A stretch of 64,000 nt of DNA from assembly GCA_030248225.1 (NCBI GenBank), contig JASANE010026709.1, positions 1-64,000 of the forward strand, written 5' to 3'. The first letter of the stretch is position 1, and every line of letters begins with the position of its first letter. Source of the stretch: Trileptium ribeirensis (lineage: Eukaryota > Nematoda > Enoplea > Enoplida > Thoracostomopsidae). The notes beneath the pieces were generated by a model that was not told the DNA's origin, made no database searches, and worked only from the letters and a program-made list of their open reading frames with translations. A program made the position numbers and the translations under genes. Below, in pieces: positions 29,670 to 42,704 of this stretch.

Positions 29670-30604
29670 CAGTCTTCCAGGCCGTTTAGACACGGTAGAA
29701 GACTGTAATACTTTGCATCAACCAGCTTACAACCCCGCCGCAAATTGGCGCTGTAAAACTATTCTACATTTTTCAATGACCCTCGAGAGAAAATGGAGCC
29801 TCTTTCGACTCGTGCTCCATCCGCGCTAGCTTTCGAAGTCATAGCTTGAGTCGAGTCTAAGTCATAGGAAAATCTACAAGAACAATCCCAGGTCACACGA
29901 TTTAAAGACCCAGTCATTAGGAAAGTAGAGCGAGCGGTCCGCTCGGGACGGACACTGTCATTTGCACGCGTGGAGCCTTCAAGAGAAATTAAGAATGGAA
30001 CCCCCGACGCTAACCCCAGGAATTTGAGCTGCTACTCTTCGTCTTGCTCCGAATAAAAATGTCATTTAACTAACCCCAAAAATTTAAGACGGGTCTCAGG
30101 CCGTTTAGACACGGTAGAGCACTCCGTCACGTATTTTTACAATAGACCAATCATCGATGGGTCGATGCGGCCGCTTCATAGGGAGTGACGTATCAGGACC
30201 TTTCGTGCGTTGTTGTCCCCATTTCTCACGGTTTTGCAAATCTATTATTCTAACCATGCAGGGGTATCCGAAGTGTTTTTAAGCTTAAATCACAACTAGT
30301 CTCTTTTGGTACTCAAACTGAGTAATTCGTTGAGGGTGCGGCAGCACGCGCCCTATCCATGCTTGCAAATGACTGCGGGCCTTCAGCTAAATCAAAGGCG
30401 CTCGGAGAGGAGCAAGACCAAAACAGGAAACGAGACGGAGTCAGTTGCGGCGTATAGACAAGTCAATTATCAAGGTAATTCTGGTGCTCGCACCCGTTAG
30501 TCGAGCGACGACCCTGAGAAGACTACAAAGTGGTTGTTTCCCCAAACTTTTCTGTGAAAGAAATTCATCGGCGCGGACCCATAAACCGTTTAGACACGGT
30601 GGGT
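29670..30604 (+). other. Three R-region hairpins with shared apex, 3' LTR
   Basis: Hairpins at 29670-29705 (lower stem CAGTCTTC/GAAGACTG), 30088-30128 (GACGG/CCGTC) and 30577-30604 (ACCC/GGGT, extendable by one G-C pair to GACCC/GGGTC). Each displays CCGTTTAGACACGG at its tip. Being in R, they would occur at both ends of the genomic RNA. Confidence 0.7.
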
Positions 30605-31115
30605 CTTGGTGTAGCGCCATGTTTTCATGTCAAAATCATCAATTCAAAAATCATTACAAGGCAGATAAAATTCGGGAGACGCAGCAGCGCATCCCTCTTT
30701 TGATAACGACCCGCCTTTTAACTTGACCCTGGCGCACGCAGAGTTGATGACAAACTTTCATTACAAGTAACCAGCAGCTGACGTCCGGCCTCAAGATAAA
30801 GTACGAGACGGAGTACAAAGGGAAAAGAGGTTAAGGGCAGGAGAGTGTCCAATGGCCTGGAGCTTTTTAAAAGCGAAGGCAACAAACGGTCGTCAAGGAA
30901 AGTTAAATTTTCGTCCTGTCAGGCGGGTAAGACGGACCACAGGGTACGAAATGTGGGCACAACCCGAATCGATTTTTACATGGGGCTTAACTAGGATTCA
31001 CATCACCCGTTTGGGCATATAAGTATATCACGGGGTGCCCTGCGAGGTACCCATGAGTTCTGTTGTATATAGACTATCTTGGTTATTTGAATGTAATGAC
31101 TTACCGTTTGCCTAA

Positions 31116-31121
31116 AATAAA
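31116..31121 (+). terminator. Poly(A) signal AATAAA, 3' LTR
   Basis: AATAAA followed by GTGTTAGAGTGTGA. This is the likely 3' end signal of the element's RNAs, which would end near 31140. Confidence 0.65.
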
Positions 31122-31839
31122 GTGTTAGAGTGTGACATTCCTGATTGGCGATATGTGTTTAATGTAGTGATTAGACCAAAGCTCTACACCATAAACAATC
31201 GAAACTGAACCCAAGGCTAAATTTCAATCTATTGGACTTCGACTATACTTAGGTCATGTAAGGCCTTCCTGACTTGGCGAGAAAATTGCCCGACCCGGTA
31301 AGGCAGCGCCGCAGCGGCGAATGGCAAAGCCTAGCCTTGGTTTAGTCCCGAAACTCATGGTAGGCTCGTTCAGTAGATGGTGCACGGCCTTACTCAAATT
31401 TACTCGCGCTAAATAAGAACCCTGGGGATTGAGCCCCAGGTGCTCCTTCAAGCTACCGGTTCAGCAGGAAACCTCTTGTGGAACCGACGAAATTTAGTGT
31501 CTGAACTAGGCTCCCGCGTACCAGACTAAAATAAGGAATCGCGCCCCACTCAGGATTTAAATAGAATTGAGGGAAAGGCGACTCAGCCTTATTACCTGTG
31601 AGCAGGCTTAGGGGTTGACTCTCCCTCGGGGGACCTTCGTACCACTAGATACGTGGGCCGATATAGGGGCCAGGCCGAACACCCTGGTTAACCCGCCGGC
31701 AGCCTGCTAAGCTAAGCGGTTCGCTTAGGTCATCGCATAGATCACTGGGGAGTCGTAGAAGCCGGGGTTGTCCGGGCACCACACCAAGAAAATGGTGGTG
31801 CAGCTGGGATCCCTTAGGGCCAGAACTGGTCCTAGTACA

Positions 31840-34556
31840 AAGTACCGTGTCGTGCGTTACCGTGGTCGTGTATTGAATAGAATTTATGTTACACTTATGT
31901 CGATAGTAGAGTATTAAGTCACCTACGTACCCTTACCCCGCATCGTGGGCTTGTAGCCTATATTCCCCGTCATTCGACCAAAAAATGCTAACACCGAGAC
32001 TAAGCGGAAAGCTAAAAAGTCCGAAGGGTTCGAGGGTCAATATCGCATTTTGCAAACCCAAGTTGACGTTGCCTGCCCACTGCATTTGACTTTGAGAAAA
32101 AATTCCGATGTGGCTCTCTGCCGTAGCTGCACGACTTGAGAACATATGTCTAGATTTTTGTGCACTATGGTACGATCTACTCTACCGAACCTGGAGGTAT
32201 TTGCGCCCCACCAGGCTATACTGTATTGAAACCCGTTCCTTAAGACCCGTGTGGGGTTCAAAGCGACAATGCGCCTCGGCGGAGCGTTTCGGAGAGCGAA
32301 AAGAGAGAGAAGATGGGGCTGTCCGAGGACCCGTGGCGCGCCGCCGTGACCCCATGCATCGGTACACTCACCCGATTACTCGGACCCCCTTTTATAGTAA
32401 TGAAAGCTCAGGGGGGCTACCTACTGTAGCTGGAGCACCCGCCTTGATTCTTGAGTGGTCATTTAATTCTTCAAAGGCTGTCTTTTTACATGCGAAAAGG
32501 ACTAAGGGGGACCTAACAGGACTTTTTTTCACGATGGCAAAGCTCTAATTTTGATGGTAGTTCCGCCGGTTGTTCTGCGCTAAGCTAGAATCTTACTGTG
32601 GTCGCAACTGACTCCAAGTCCAGATTGACTCGTTCTACGTGAATTGCCTACATATTATGTGTCCTTTTGATCCCCCTTTGTGTGGGTTCCCCATAACATA
32701 TCAATGCAAAACAACTTTAGTTACCCACCGAGCAATTGATACCATGTAAAACGGTGCCCGAAGGATGGGGGAACCAGTCAAGCGTTTGGATTCGAATTCG
32801 TTTACGTCTTCAGCTTTCCTGGGACACATACACTTATGGACGCGCGGAGCATTCTTCGGACACTTCAGCACTCTCAAGGCTTACGATTAAAAATTAAAGC
32901 CAAGACACCAGATGGGGCTTTCCTGCACGCTGTCTGAAGAGAGGGCCATTTGCGCAAATCGAAAGTGAAAGCGGAGAAAGAAAAAATGGAACATAAAAAT
33001 TAAAGCAAAATCGTGAACAATTTGATGGCGACAACCAAAACTGCGGAACAAATCTTTGAAGAACTGTAGCTCGACTGGATCAGATCGGTCAGTCTCTTTT
33101 ATTCCATCTTTCTACTTCCCTTTTTGTTACTTGAAGTTCTGGTCGCAAACTCACAATTTGAAAATTTGAAATTGCAAAAACCCCAACATTATAAACAATA
33201 TATTTGAAACCGACCACTATTATACAGCAAAACAGAACATATAAATGGCCTTCGAGCCAGTCACTCGAGACACTCTACAACATCCGTGGACACAGAAACA
33301 AAATGGCGCTTTACAGACCATGCAAATTTGGCACTCAAAAGCTGCTACACTAAATCTCGCGCTGATCGGCGCGAGGTTTTCTCGAGAAAGAAATATACAG
33401 GCGCCCGGGTGCTTACTTTGTTTGAAGCTTTACGCAGATTTTTATTCGGAAAACGGAGAGTAGTAGGCGGCCGGAAGTGGAATCAGGTCTTAGCCATAGC
33501 AGGCGGAATACCAAAGAAATTAGAATTTTTCAGGTATATTCAAAAGTTGGCCTGTTAGAGGTCATTATTTTAGGCGAGAAATGTGAAAGTTTTTGGTGTA
33601 CCGAGTTAGCTCTCTGGTTCTTGAGCATATTCGTGGGGTTTGGTGGCCGCGAGTATCGGTGGAATGGATAGTATAGTGTCTCTTGGGGTAGGCTTACCAA
33701 AATGTATTTTTAAACACCAAAATAAGGGCCATTAAGTTTTACCGAGAAGTGTTAGATCACCCCAATAGTACGATTTAGGAGCCTTGATAAACTCTGATAA
33801 TAAGTAAGTTATATTTCCTTTTGCTCCACTCAAAACGCAAAATTTTGGAGCTTAACTCGAATGGCCATTTGTTTGGAGTTTAACAAACATTACCCCATTT
33901 CCACAACCAATCTACTTTACAGCCACGACCTATACATTCGTACACGCCTATTACGTATATGGATTACTAGAAATGATATATATGCATGCCAGGACAGGTG
34001 CCCTCGAAGCTTAAAATAGTGGCTAAATATCCCAACCCAAGTTTTATGCCAAATCTTACCAATGTCCCGGACTCGGCCTGACACGCCTCATGCATAACAC
34101 AGCATAACATTTGAGATACCCAATGCAGTTTAGTTGATAGGTATACGCACAGGGATCAGCCTTTGGGTACCGAATTGTGAAAGCTAAATAAGACAATTGA
34201 AAGAAATGGGTTGACTATTGCTCTTGGAACATTGGAATATGAATAAGTTAGTTCGACACGCGCTATTCTCAAGTACATGTTTTTTCGCACGATCTGATGC
34301 TAGGTCGGCCGGATACCCGCAAGTTGAATTAAATTTCTAGTGTGATTCGGAAATCAGGCACGCACACCTCGGGCAGGTGGAGCATGATTGTCGATGAACA
34401 TTGCAACGCTTATATGTTTTAATTATTACAGCTGTTGTAAATTGCGCACCAAACACTGCTTGAATCACGCTCCACCGGTATTCTACTGCCTGTCCGTTCA
34501 AACTCTCCCACTTTGTAGACCCGAGTTCGGATATCCCAGAATGTCGAGCTGTTACA
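31840..34556 (-). repeat. Degenerate inverted LTR, right part
   Basis: The plus strand resembles the reverse complement of the LTR with heavy substitution. GCCGTAGCTGCACGACTTG (about 32120) matches the solo LTR near 56427; CTCTTTTATTCC (about 33097) is the decayed TATA block; CTCGCGCTGATCGGCGCGAG (about 33357) is the small hairpin; GTAGGCGGCCGGAAG (about 33466) is the start of the decayed tRNA-like hairpin; the palindrome arms lie at 34376 and 34465. It ends with GAGCTGTTACA at 34556. It is the presumed continuation of 3955-4750 across the younger insertion. Confidence 0.75.
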
Positions 34557-35497
34557 ATATCACGACGGTCAAGGTTTGATTTAAATGAATTTCCGAAGCT
34601 TATGAAATGTGTAAAGTAATAAACTTTAAAGGCTATAAAAGGAAAAGTTTGACAAGTTAGAAATTGGAATTTTGAAGAAGTTTAAGTTGATAAATTGAGA
34701 AATACTAAGTATTACTAAGTAAAACTAGTATGACATAAGTAATACTAATAAGATTAAGCCATATTATTAAAGGAATAGCTAGAACTTTTCTACATAACAC
34801 CTAGGCAACACTAAACTCACAATTCACTAATTTTTTCAAATTTAAACTTCCTGGCACAAAACCAAATTGTCTTTTATTTCCTCTTAAAACTATCTTTTTC
34901 GTTGTTAAAATTTTGTCTAAATTATACCCTAACCTCACGTTTAAAATTCAAAACGTCTTCTAACTACAGATCATAACTATTCGTTTACTTTAATACTCAC
35001 ACTTTTTAAACTTATTAATAGTAATACCTGAGTATAGTCTGTCGCCGTCACACCATAAACATAAGGCAAACAATTCCAACGCTTTCAACGTGCTGTATCT
35101 TAGCAACTCACAGTAGTACCTGGCTACCCACATATCCGTATACTGACTGCTACGCTATGAACCGTATTCGCGCAACTGTGATATTTAACTGAGGTAATCA
35201 TGATGGTCTTTCTATTATTTATAGTATTTGAGGGCGGAGCTGCGTTCGTCACTCCATAGCTTAACTATTCACATCCGATTATGACTCAAAAGCTCCTATA
35301 TGGTGTCCACGATGAGGCCATTACGATTCGTTTGGTGATCGCGCGCAGTTGGAACGATTCAATGTTGCCAGCTGTTGGTTTCGGCTGCTGAAGACGGTGG
35401 GGTTCACGGGTAATTAGGTAGTTGTGTACTGTGATCCTTGTGACTGTGTATAATTGATTATCGGCTGTGCCGTAAGTAAATTAATTGAAATACAGAA
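34557..35497. other. Non-coding stretch, no gene seen
   Basis: AT-rich sequence between the old LTR and a dead gypsy element. Part of it may be that element's LTR or leader, but I found no matching repeat after 39510. Confidence 0.4.
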
Positions 35498-38400
35498 ATG
35501 GACAATATCCATACGGGTATACCTGATAGCATAGCTAGTCAGTCAACGAGTACACCAGGAGCTGGAGCTAAAGCTGGGGAAAATATGAATCATATCATTT
35601 GCTCAATGTGTGAACGTTTCTGAGGTGCCGTCGAGACAAGAGCGTAAATTTGTTGAGCAAGCTCAGCATGAGCACAAGTTGATGGAATGATTAAAACGGG
35701 AAACTGAGGTACTGGAAAGGCAGGAAAAATGTAACGTGACACGGGGGACTTCAGTGAGCAGGTTCAAGTCATGCGTGGTAACTTAGAGCATTTACGAGAG
35801 ATGATGTTGAGTTTTGCTGGTCTTTCGCAAATAGATGATTCTAGCTCTGAGCATGCCGACGCTACTGTGATGCATATAGGAAACTTGTCTAAAGGAATTG
35901 ATTATCTCGGCTTCTTCTGATTTCTCAGAATCTCGTTTTGTCTCGCACGATCAAGCAGTCCCTGTACTGCCCTCGGTAGCAGCTCAGGCGCCTGCTTCTC
36001 AGCCTGCAATTGCACCTGTTACATTGTCTCAGATAGTAGTTAAAGCACCTTTACCGAAAGAACCCTTTAGTACAGATAATTATGATTGCACTACTTATTT
36101 TGTGACGTATCAGAAACTGCTAAAAACGAATTCGAATTAGCCGGAATATTATGACTCTAAAGGAAAACTACGCATTTTGTGACGCAAGCTAACAAAATTT
36201 GCACGCAGGTCCGCTGAACTTTAGATGCTAGGTCCTAGCGCGCGTAAAATTTATACGAAGATCTTATTTCGTATGTATTGATACGCTTGGCTGATAGTCA
36301 AGGAATATGCAGATGAAGTGGCTTCAGCAAATGATTGAAAAATCATCAGTTGCGGATTTCGCAGATGAGCTGTACCTATAGTGGACTAAAGGCATAGTTC
36401 TGTTAGAATTAATCCACAGACAAGACTGCAGAAAGCTTGTGACCGAATACGTTTTTACGAGGTATGCGTCGAAATTATCGAAATGGACTTTTGGTGATAA
36501 ATGATTAATTGCCATTCGAGGAGTTGAAAGAATGAGCGGTTTGTATAGAACGTGCTAAAAATTTATTAGATAGTTCTAGTAAGACAGAACCGCATTGGTA
36601 CAGAGAGAATAACCATCCGTAAAACATCCATCAACACGTGGTCAGTCTCAGTCTGCACTACCGTATCCGTCTCGTAACGGTAACAATCGAGGTAATGTTA
36701 GCTGGTATAGGTAATCGTAATCTTTCGTTTACTTGTGATTATGGTGTCGAGAGACATCCAAGAGCTAGATGTCCGTATGTCTTACACGTGAGATACAACT
36801 GGAAGGTGGCTCAGCGAAAGAGTCTAAAACAAAAAGTCTCAGCCTTCCTCGGTTGAATCGAAATAAGCAACGCGAGTGCTCCAAAAAGTTATCTTTGCAG
36901 TAGACCTAGTTATTTTGCACGCGATTGTACTTAACGTGCTATTAATTTAGAACGTCAGATGCGTCATGCGAATAATTCGGCGAAACCGGTAGAATCTGCG
37001 TCAGGTGCGCAAGCGGCTGTAGTTGATGTGATTTCAGACAAGGAACATATGATGGATGACGTTTTGTCAGAGTTAGCGCAAACTAAGTATAGTGGATTGT
37101 CGAACGGAGGTACAGAACGGTTCACTGTTGAATCTAGACCTCACCCGGTTAACATTTCGTGCAATCCAAGCTCGCGTAAGGAAGTCAAAATTTAGAAAGT
37201 GCAAAATTTCGAATAAAACGCTACAGTTTCGACCATAACGCAGTTTGTAGTGTCAAACGCTAGTATGATGCAACGCCTAAATAGACCATGAATGTCGATG
37301 TTCGGTTTGATTTGCATGAGTTGCGTAGCTTAGTGGTTACCGCTGCGCAAATGACACTGATTTTGGAGATGTGTACGAACAATGTTTTAGTTGTTATCAA
37401 CTTAACGCTGATGTAGTTCAAGTGTTTGACTTGATGGGTCATCAGCCAGTAAGGCCTTTGGGGTGGATAGTGCTGCTAGATATAGGCGATCGAGGGCGCT
37501 ATGCACAGATGTACTTTATTCCGGAAAGATGCCCGCGGCTATCGTAATCCGGGATGATATGTTCCGATAGTTTGAATTCGTTATTAACTATAAACTTACA
37601 AGCAGTTTCAGTTGAAGGTAATCCTGTTCGTTCGCGGGCATGGGTTCGAAGAGAGATAGCAGTCCTTTCGGAAGAATATACGTATACTACCGAAACTGCG
37701 GAAAGCCGGTAGATGTTCCTAAGTTATTGGTGGTTTTCATATGTGCCGTTTAACATCTGATATTTGCATTCCTGCGCACGGGACACAGTTTAGAACCGTG
37801 CTGGTTAGATTCTGAAGAGATCAATGACAAAAGTGTTGCCGTGGAACCGAGTCTGATGGAACGTTATCAACGGCCCATCTTTTATGCGCGAATGCTACTG
37901 GTAGGTAAAGGATCAGACTGTTTGAATCCCGGTAATAACTGCAGCGGATCAGGTATGTCAGTTAAAATGCACTGATTTAGCATTTAATGTAGCAGAAACT
38001 GATGAAAGCTAGCCTATCCCAGTAGCTCCGGTCTTGGAGAGTAATAATGAGACATGCTTAGAAATCAATTTTACAGAAATATTAAATTAGTGCTCTTAAA
38101 TGTTAAACGCCTTTTTTTCAGCACTTACCAGAAGTAGCTAAAGGAGTTGTGCATTCCATACCGGAAGGAGTATCGCAGAAAGACGCAGTTGCAGCAGAAA
38201 CAAAGAAAGTTTTCAGCACCACGGTTAAGCAAAAATCTTGACATTTATGGTTAAAAATCCAATCTTTTTGGAATAACGAACGTTTTGAAACATCGTATCG
38301 AAACGAAGTCTTTCAACACATGTGTGGAGAACCTTACTTGCATAGGAAGGAAATTTCAAGGCAAGCACAGACAGTGTGGGATGATGGTGCTATTCATCCG

Positions 38401-39510
38401 TCCATAAGTTTGTGTGCGCCACCCTTAGTAGTAGTTCGTAGGAAGTCGGGATAAGTGCGTTTCGGTGTAGATTATTACATGCTTAACGACGCTACTAAGA
38501 AGGATAGTTTTTTCTTGTATCGCATATATGACACGCGTAACGCATTGCCAGGCGCCAATTATTTTACGATGCTAGATTTGCAATCCGGTGTTGGCAAGTG
38601 GAACTGGATCTCCAGAATGTTGAGAAAACTGCATTTATTTGCCACGAATAGTTGTACGAATATTCAACTTTATGCATTTTGGCTTGACCAAAACACCTGC
38701 GGCTTTTCAACGAGTGATACAGATAGTTTTATTTGGTTATTTGTTGGAATACTGTTTACGTTACATAGACGACATTATTATTGTCTTGCCAATAGTTGAA
38801 GCGCATTTGTGTGCTTTGCAACGTATATTCGATAGGTTACACGATGTTGGTCTTACCATTAAGGGCAAAAAATTTTGACTTATTTTGGGCTATGCGGTGT
38901 CGGAAAATGCTTTAGCGCCAGGCCCCAAAAAAGCCCAAGAGAGGCTCGAGTGCGAACAAGCGCAAAATGCAGCCGAAGTAAAGCCCTCTGTAGGATTAAC
39001 TGGATATTGTCGACCATTCATAGAAGGTTATAGTCGTATTGCTGTGCCTTTACATGAGTTAACTAAAGGTCCGATCAAGTTTTTTCTGAGTCTGAGCGTT
39101 GGCCATATTAATTAATGTCAAGCAGCGTTGGAAGAAGCAAAAGTTGCATTACGACAGCGCCTGTTTTAGCGTACCCTAATCCTGATAAAAAGTTTACTGA
39201 TGCAAATAGTGATGTTGTAGGGTGTATTCTGACTCAGGATAACGATGGTGGTAAGGAACGCGTGACGCATTATTTTTGTATAAAGCTTCGCGACACTTAA
39301 ACACGATATATCAACTTTTACGATGATAAAAGTAACTTTCTCTCAATATATGTGCAATTTTAAACATTCGTCTGCTGTAACAATAATTCGTGCGAACGCA
39401 AATACGTATCTAAACGCTAAAAGCGGTGTTGCGCTGTTCCACAATGGATATATTGAAATACTTCGGAACGTGATCGGTGGAGTCCGCTTTTACCAACTGA
39501 AAGACGCTTG
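35498..39510 (+). pseudogene. Decayed Ty3/gypsy Gag-Pol
   Basis: An ATG at 35498 opens about 41 codons and then a stop. Gag-like text rich in Ala/Pro/Gln follows (35898-36140). A zinc-knuckle remnant ending YFARDC is readable around 36885-36935. RT is recognisable in pieces: VRFGVDYYMLND and FTMLDLQSG (38455-38600), HFGLTKTPAAFQR and RYIDDIII (38660-38780), and a tail GYCRPFIEGYSRIAVPL (39000-39060). RNase H debris LAYPNPDKKFTDANSDVVGC lies at 39165-39225. Frames change many times and stops are frequent, so it is long dead. It is not close to the 27-kb element, whose RT uses different flanking motifs. Integrase was not found. Confidence 0.8.
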
Positions 39511-41339
39511 ATTTCGTCTTACCACCTTTAGGCAACAAAAACACAAAATGTAGCGAAGAGTACGATCTAATTTACACTTATTCAGCAAACAGTAGAGCCA
39601 GTCAAGTAACTGTGGTGGCTATAGGCTTCGTTCTAAAATATAACTTCTTTTCTGAAGCTGGTTGATTGGTACAGATTAAGTATCTGTTAAACTGTAACTG
39701 AAACTGCAGCATAAACAGCTTGCGGTTTTACGTAATTATGTAGCGAAAAAATATATATTGAACAATCTGTACTGCATATTAATTAATGATGTCTGTATAC
39801 CCGAAATGATTAATAAAAGATTTTGTGCATAGCCAGCATCGAAAAAATTATATTACTAAGAAAATGTCGCAGATAATTTTTTGGAAACTTAATATTTTAG
39901 AGGTTCGTCGATAGTACTGTTGGATGCCAGCCGGAATAGTCGCTTGCCGGCCGGACAATGAAAAATCTGGTCGGGGTCTAATAGTAATTCGTAGTTTATA
40001 CTACCAATCATGGAACATCAGTCATAAATAGCCAAAAAGCTCTTCTTTAGAGAAATTTCCACAGAGAGCGCTTTCGGGTAAATTGTGTAAATTACATTTT
40101 TTCTGCCGGGATAACTTATAACTCATTTTCCAATGGATGAATTTCGACAAAAATTTTAATTCGACAGAAAAAAATGATGTCGTTGTGCCCTTCAGTTGAA
40201 TGCTCTGAGGTACGACACCCTTTTATGGGTCAGAATGGCCAACAACTAGTTTTTAAGATTCTTTGCGAGATCTGTCAACACGAGCACCAGCGATTCGCAT
40301 TCAATATATCGGGACAGAAGCCTCGTATCGTAAAATAGGGACCAGTTTCCGGTTTTGGTGAACTTTACTAAACAACTCATTCTAGGGGACCACTCACGGG
40401 GCCATTGTGGGCCGAATATGGGTCGTTGATCTTTTTCCGGAAATATCGATTTTTCAAATTTTGGCACGTTTATATTAATGTTTTGTTACTTAAAACGAGA
40501 TTTTTTAAGATTATAAGTTATGCGGAATATGATAGCTTTATAATTGACATGGCAATGACGTTCCCAGATTATTCTACGAAAACATTCGTTGTTGAAACCT
40601 CATTGCTGACGTTGTTTACAACATTGACTGAAGAAATTTCTAGAAATTTCAATTTGTCTATATGTTTCTTGAATGTTGTAGCTATGTGTGTGTTAGGGTA
40701 TTTATACTACTGCCCAACAGCGGTAATAAGTGTATCGAGAGCACCGAGTGTACCGATTGTGCATTTCCGTCTACTTGTTTTCAAATAAATCTCTTTAGTT
40801 TACTTCGGTCTTTCTTTCGTCACAATACTAGAGAACTTATGATATTCTGAGCTTTCATGGGTAAATGATTTTCTGTTCGTCCGGTTTTCAAGATTTTAGC
40901 CTGTCTTCGTTTGGTTGGTTATTCACTGAATTTGGTTATGAACAGGGTTGTTCGATTCGCTGAACGCGATGGTTTGGTCATCTACAGTGCCTATTTTAAT
41001 AGGTGGATTTCAATAGGTTTAGGGAACCCGATTTTTTTGATGTAGTCTGTCTGGTTGTTGGCTATGTTGTACGGGCAGGGTATCAACACTGGTCTGTGTA
41101 TAGGTTTCTCGGTACGCTGTATACGATGGTTTGATTATCTGCAGTCCATCACAAAAACATGCATTTCCAGTGGTTTTCGATCGGTTTGGACAAAATTTTC
41201 GATGTCAGGAATACAGCATGCCCTCCGACGTTAGGTTATATTTTACTGTCAGGGTTTGAGAACGTGCTCTATATATACGTTTTTCTGTTCGTCGAATAGA
41301 ATCCAACATGATTCCTTCACTCTTATTAGATTAGCATTA
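39511..41339. other. Non-coding stretch, no gene seen
   Basis: AT-rich. Reading frames of up to about 127 codons (40405-40788) show no recognisable motif. AAATAAA near 40785 could be the poly(A) signal of an old element. Confidence 0.4.
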
Positions 41340-42702
41340 TAGGAAGCACGTCTATAGTCGACACTTCTCTTATTTCGACACTTCGCAATAATTTTAGAGC
41401 GTTTCCAGGTGTGACACATAATCCGTATGCAAATGCAAATGCAAAAAAAACGAGATTGGAAATGTGGTCACTGCTCCGTTTTCTATACCAAAGATACTAG
41501 TGGAGAATCTCAGTGTATAAATTGTGATGGGGCCGAGATGATTGTGGTGTGCTCAAAAACATATTTTTCGCGTTGTTTTGATGAAGTTGGTTATTAACAG
41601 TATATATAAAAAATAGAAATATATATAAAATATATTGTTTTGAATAGTTTCCGTATGTGCAAAAGTTTGTAGCTTTTGATAGAACAGATTTTATTGAAAA
41701 TAAGATTGAAATTAAATCTTAAATTGAATAATTAAAATATAGCGTTATACTCTCTTCGTTTCGTAAAAAAGTATTATATAATATGTTGCTATCGGTTCAG
41801 AGAAAATATTATAGTTGTTTTATAGAAAGAAGAGTATTTAGAGTAATTTTTACTTGTTTAGAAAATGGATTATTAAAGCATTGAGTAGATGTATTTCTGG
41901 ATAAAATAATATTATCCCATTGATTTCTTTCTCATATGGGCCACGTTGTGTTTTAGAAAAAAAATTTTTTAAATTAAAAATATAAAACAAAAATGTGTTT
42001 TAGATTATTCGCGATTTAGAAGCTTTTTTAAAAGTCGATATTTCAGTGTAATTTTGGCGCTTTGATTGATAAAGGTATTATTTGGTTAAATACGGGCTTC
42101 TTTGTATTTCTTGTGTGTTTTAGTTGAAGTTTAGAATGGATTTTGGTGAAATTAAAATAATCAACCTTTGATCAAAAGCGAGAGTATCAGTTTATAGTGA
42201 AAGGAGTCGAATGTTCTAGGAGTAAGTGATAGGAATTTCAAGTTTGCGTCATAAATAATCTCTTTACATCTTGATAATTTAAAAAATTAAAGTGATCTTT
42301 GAGTAGTTGTCTGATAATAAGTTCGTTATTTGGAGCAGCTTTTTGTGTGGTTTTTTTCTGAAGTTCTGCTCCCGATCGGCTATATAAATACTAGTATAGT
42401 TTTGTGATGTTTCGCAAAAAAGTATTGTAAATATTAAAGACGTAAGCAGGGCATACTATACAATCTGTGGATTTAACCCGATATTATTCAGATTCGACCA
42501 GATCCTTTTTCATTTGTTTGTTTATTGCTTTTGTACCATTCAGTAAATAAACAATTTCTTTGCATTCATGTTGCGAGCTAAGGTGTCGAACTAATACACA
42601 AAGTGTCGGCTTTATAATTATAAAGTGTCGACTAAACAGTGAATGCGCCGCACGTTAATTATAGAAGAAGGATTAAAGTGTCGACTATAGACGTGCTTCC
42701 TA
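41340..42702. mobile_element. Non-autonomous DNA transposon with 27-bp terminal inverted repeats and TA target site
   Basis: The left end TAGGAAGCACGTCTATAG... (41340-41366) is repeated exactly, in reverse complement, at 42676-42702, each flanked by TA. Inside the ends the motif AAGTGTCG recurs: twice after the left end and four times before the right end, including around a TTATAATTATAA palindrome. The 1363-bp interior is AT-rich and has no transposase frame. The TA duplication and subterminal repeats suggest mobilisation by a Tc1/mariner-like or similar TA-targeting transposase elsewhere in the genome. Confidence 0.85.
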
Positions 42703-42704
42703 TA

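Larger units (their letters stand above)
4751..31839 (+). mobile_element. Giant 27-kb LTR retroelement (Ty3/gypsy-type Pol, with Env and two NADAR genes)
   Basis: The element is bounded by two long direct repeats (4751-8911 and 27668-31839), each starting TGTAACAGCCCGAG and ending CCTAGTACA. Between them lie a 1.9-kb leader, a 4314-codon gag-env-pol ORF, two accessory NADAR ORFs and a 1-kb 3' non-coding segment. The integrase follows RT-RNase H, which is the Ty3/gypsy order. Flanks are CAAG on the left and AAAG on the right if the terminal A is not part of the LTR. That is an imperfect 4-bp duplication at best. All three ORFs are open although the LTRs differ by a few percent. Ordinary gypsy elements are 5-10 kb, so the size comes from the LTRs, the very long polyprotein and the added genes. 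Confidence 0.93.
27668..31839 (+). repeat. 3' LTR of the 27-kb element (4172 bp)
   Basis: It is the direct repeat of 4751-8911 with the same start and end. Landmarks: palindrome 27778-27878, tRNA-half-like hairpin 28613-28665, TATA box 29027-29034, R hairpins at 29670-29705, 30088-30128 and 30577-30604 (all three apices intact), AATAAA 31116-31121. Small reading frames inside it (for example about 68 codons near 27779) are shared with the 5' LTR only because the LTRs are copies. Confidence 0.93.

Noticed and set aside
4747..31843. Perfect target-site duplication for the 27-kb element
   Set aside because: CAAG and AAAG differ at one base, and other boundary choices match worse.
40405..40788. 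127-codon frame
   Set aside because: AT-rich, Phe/Leu/Thr-rich text without motifs or support from neighbours.
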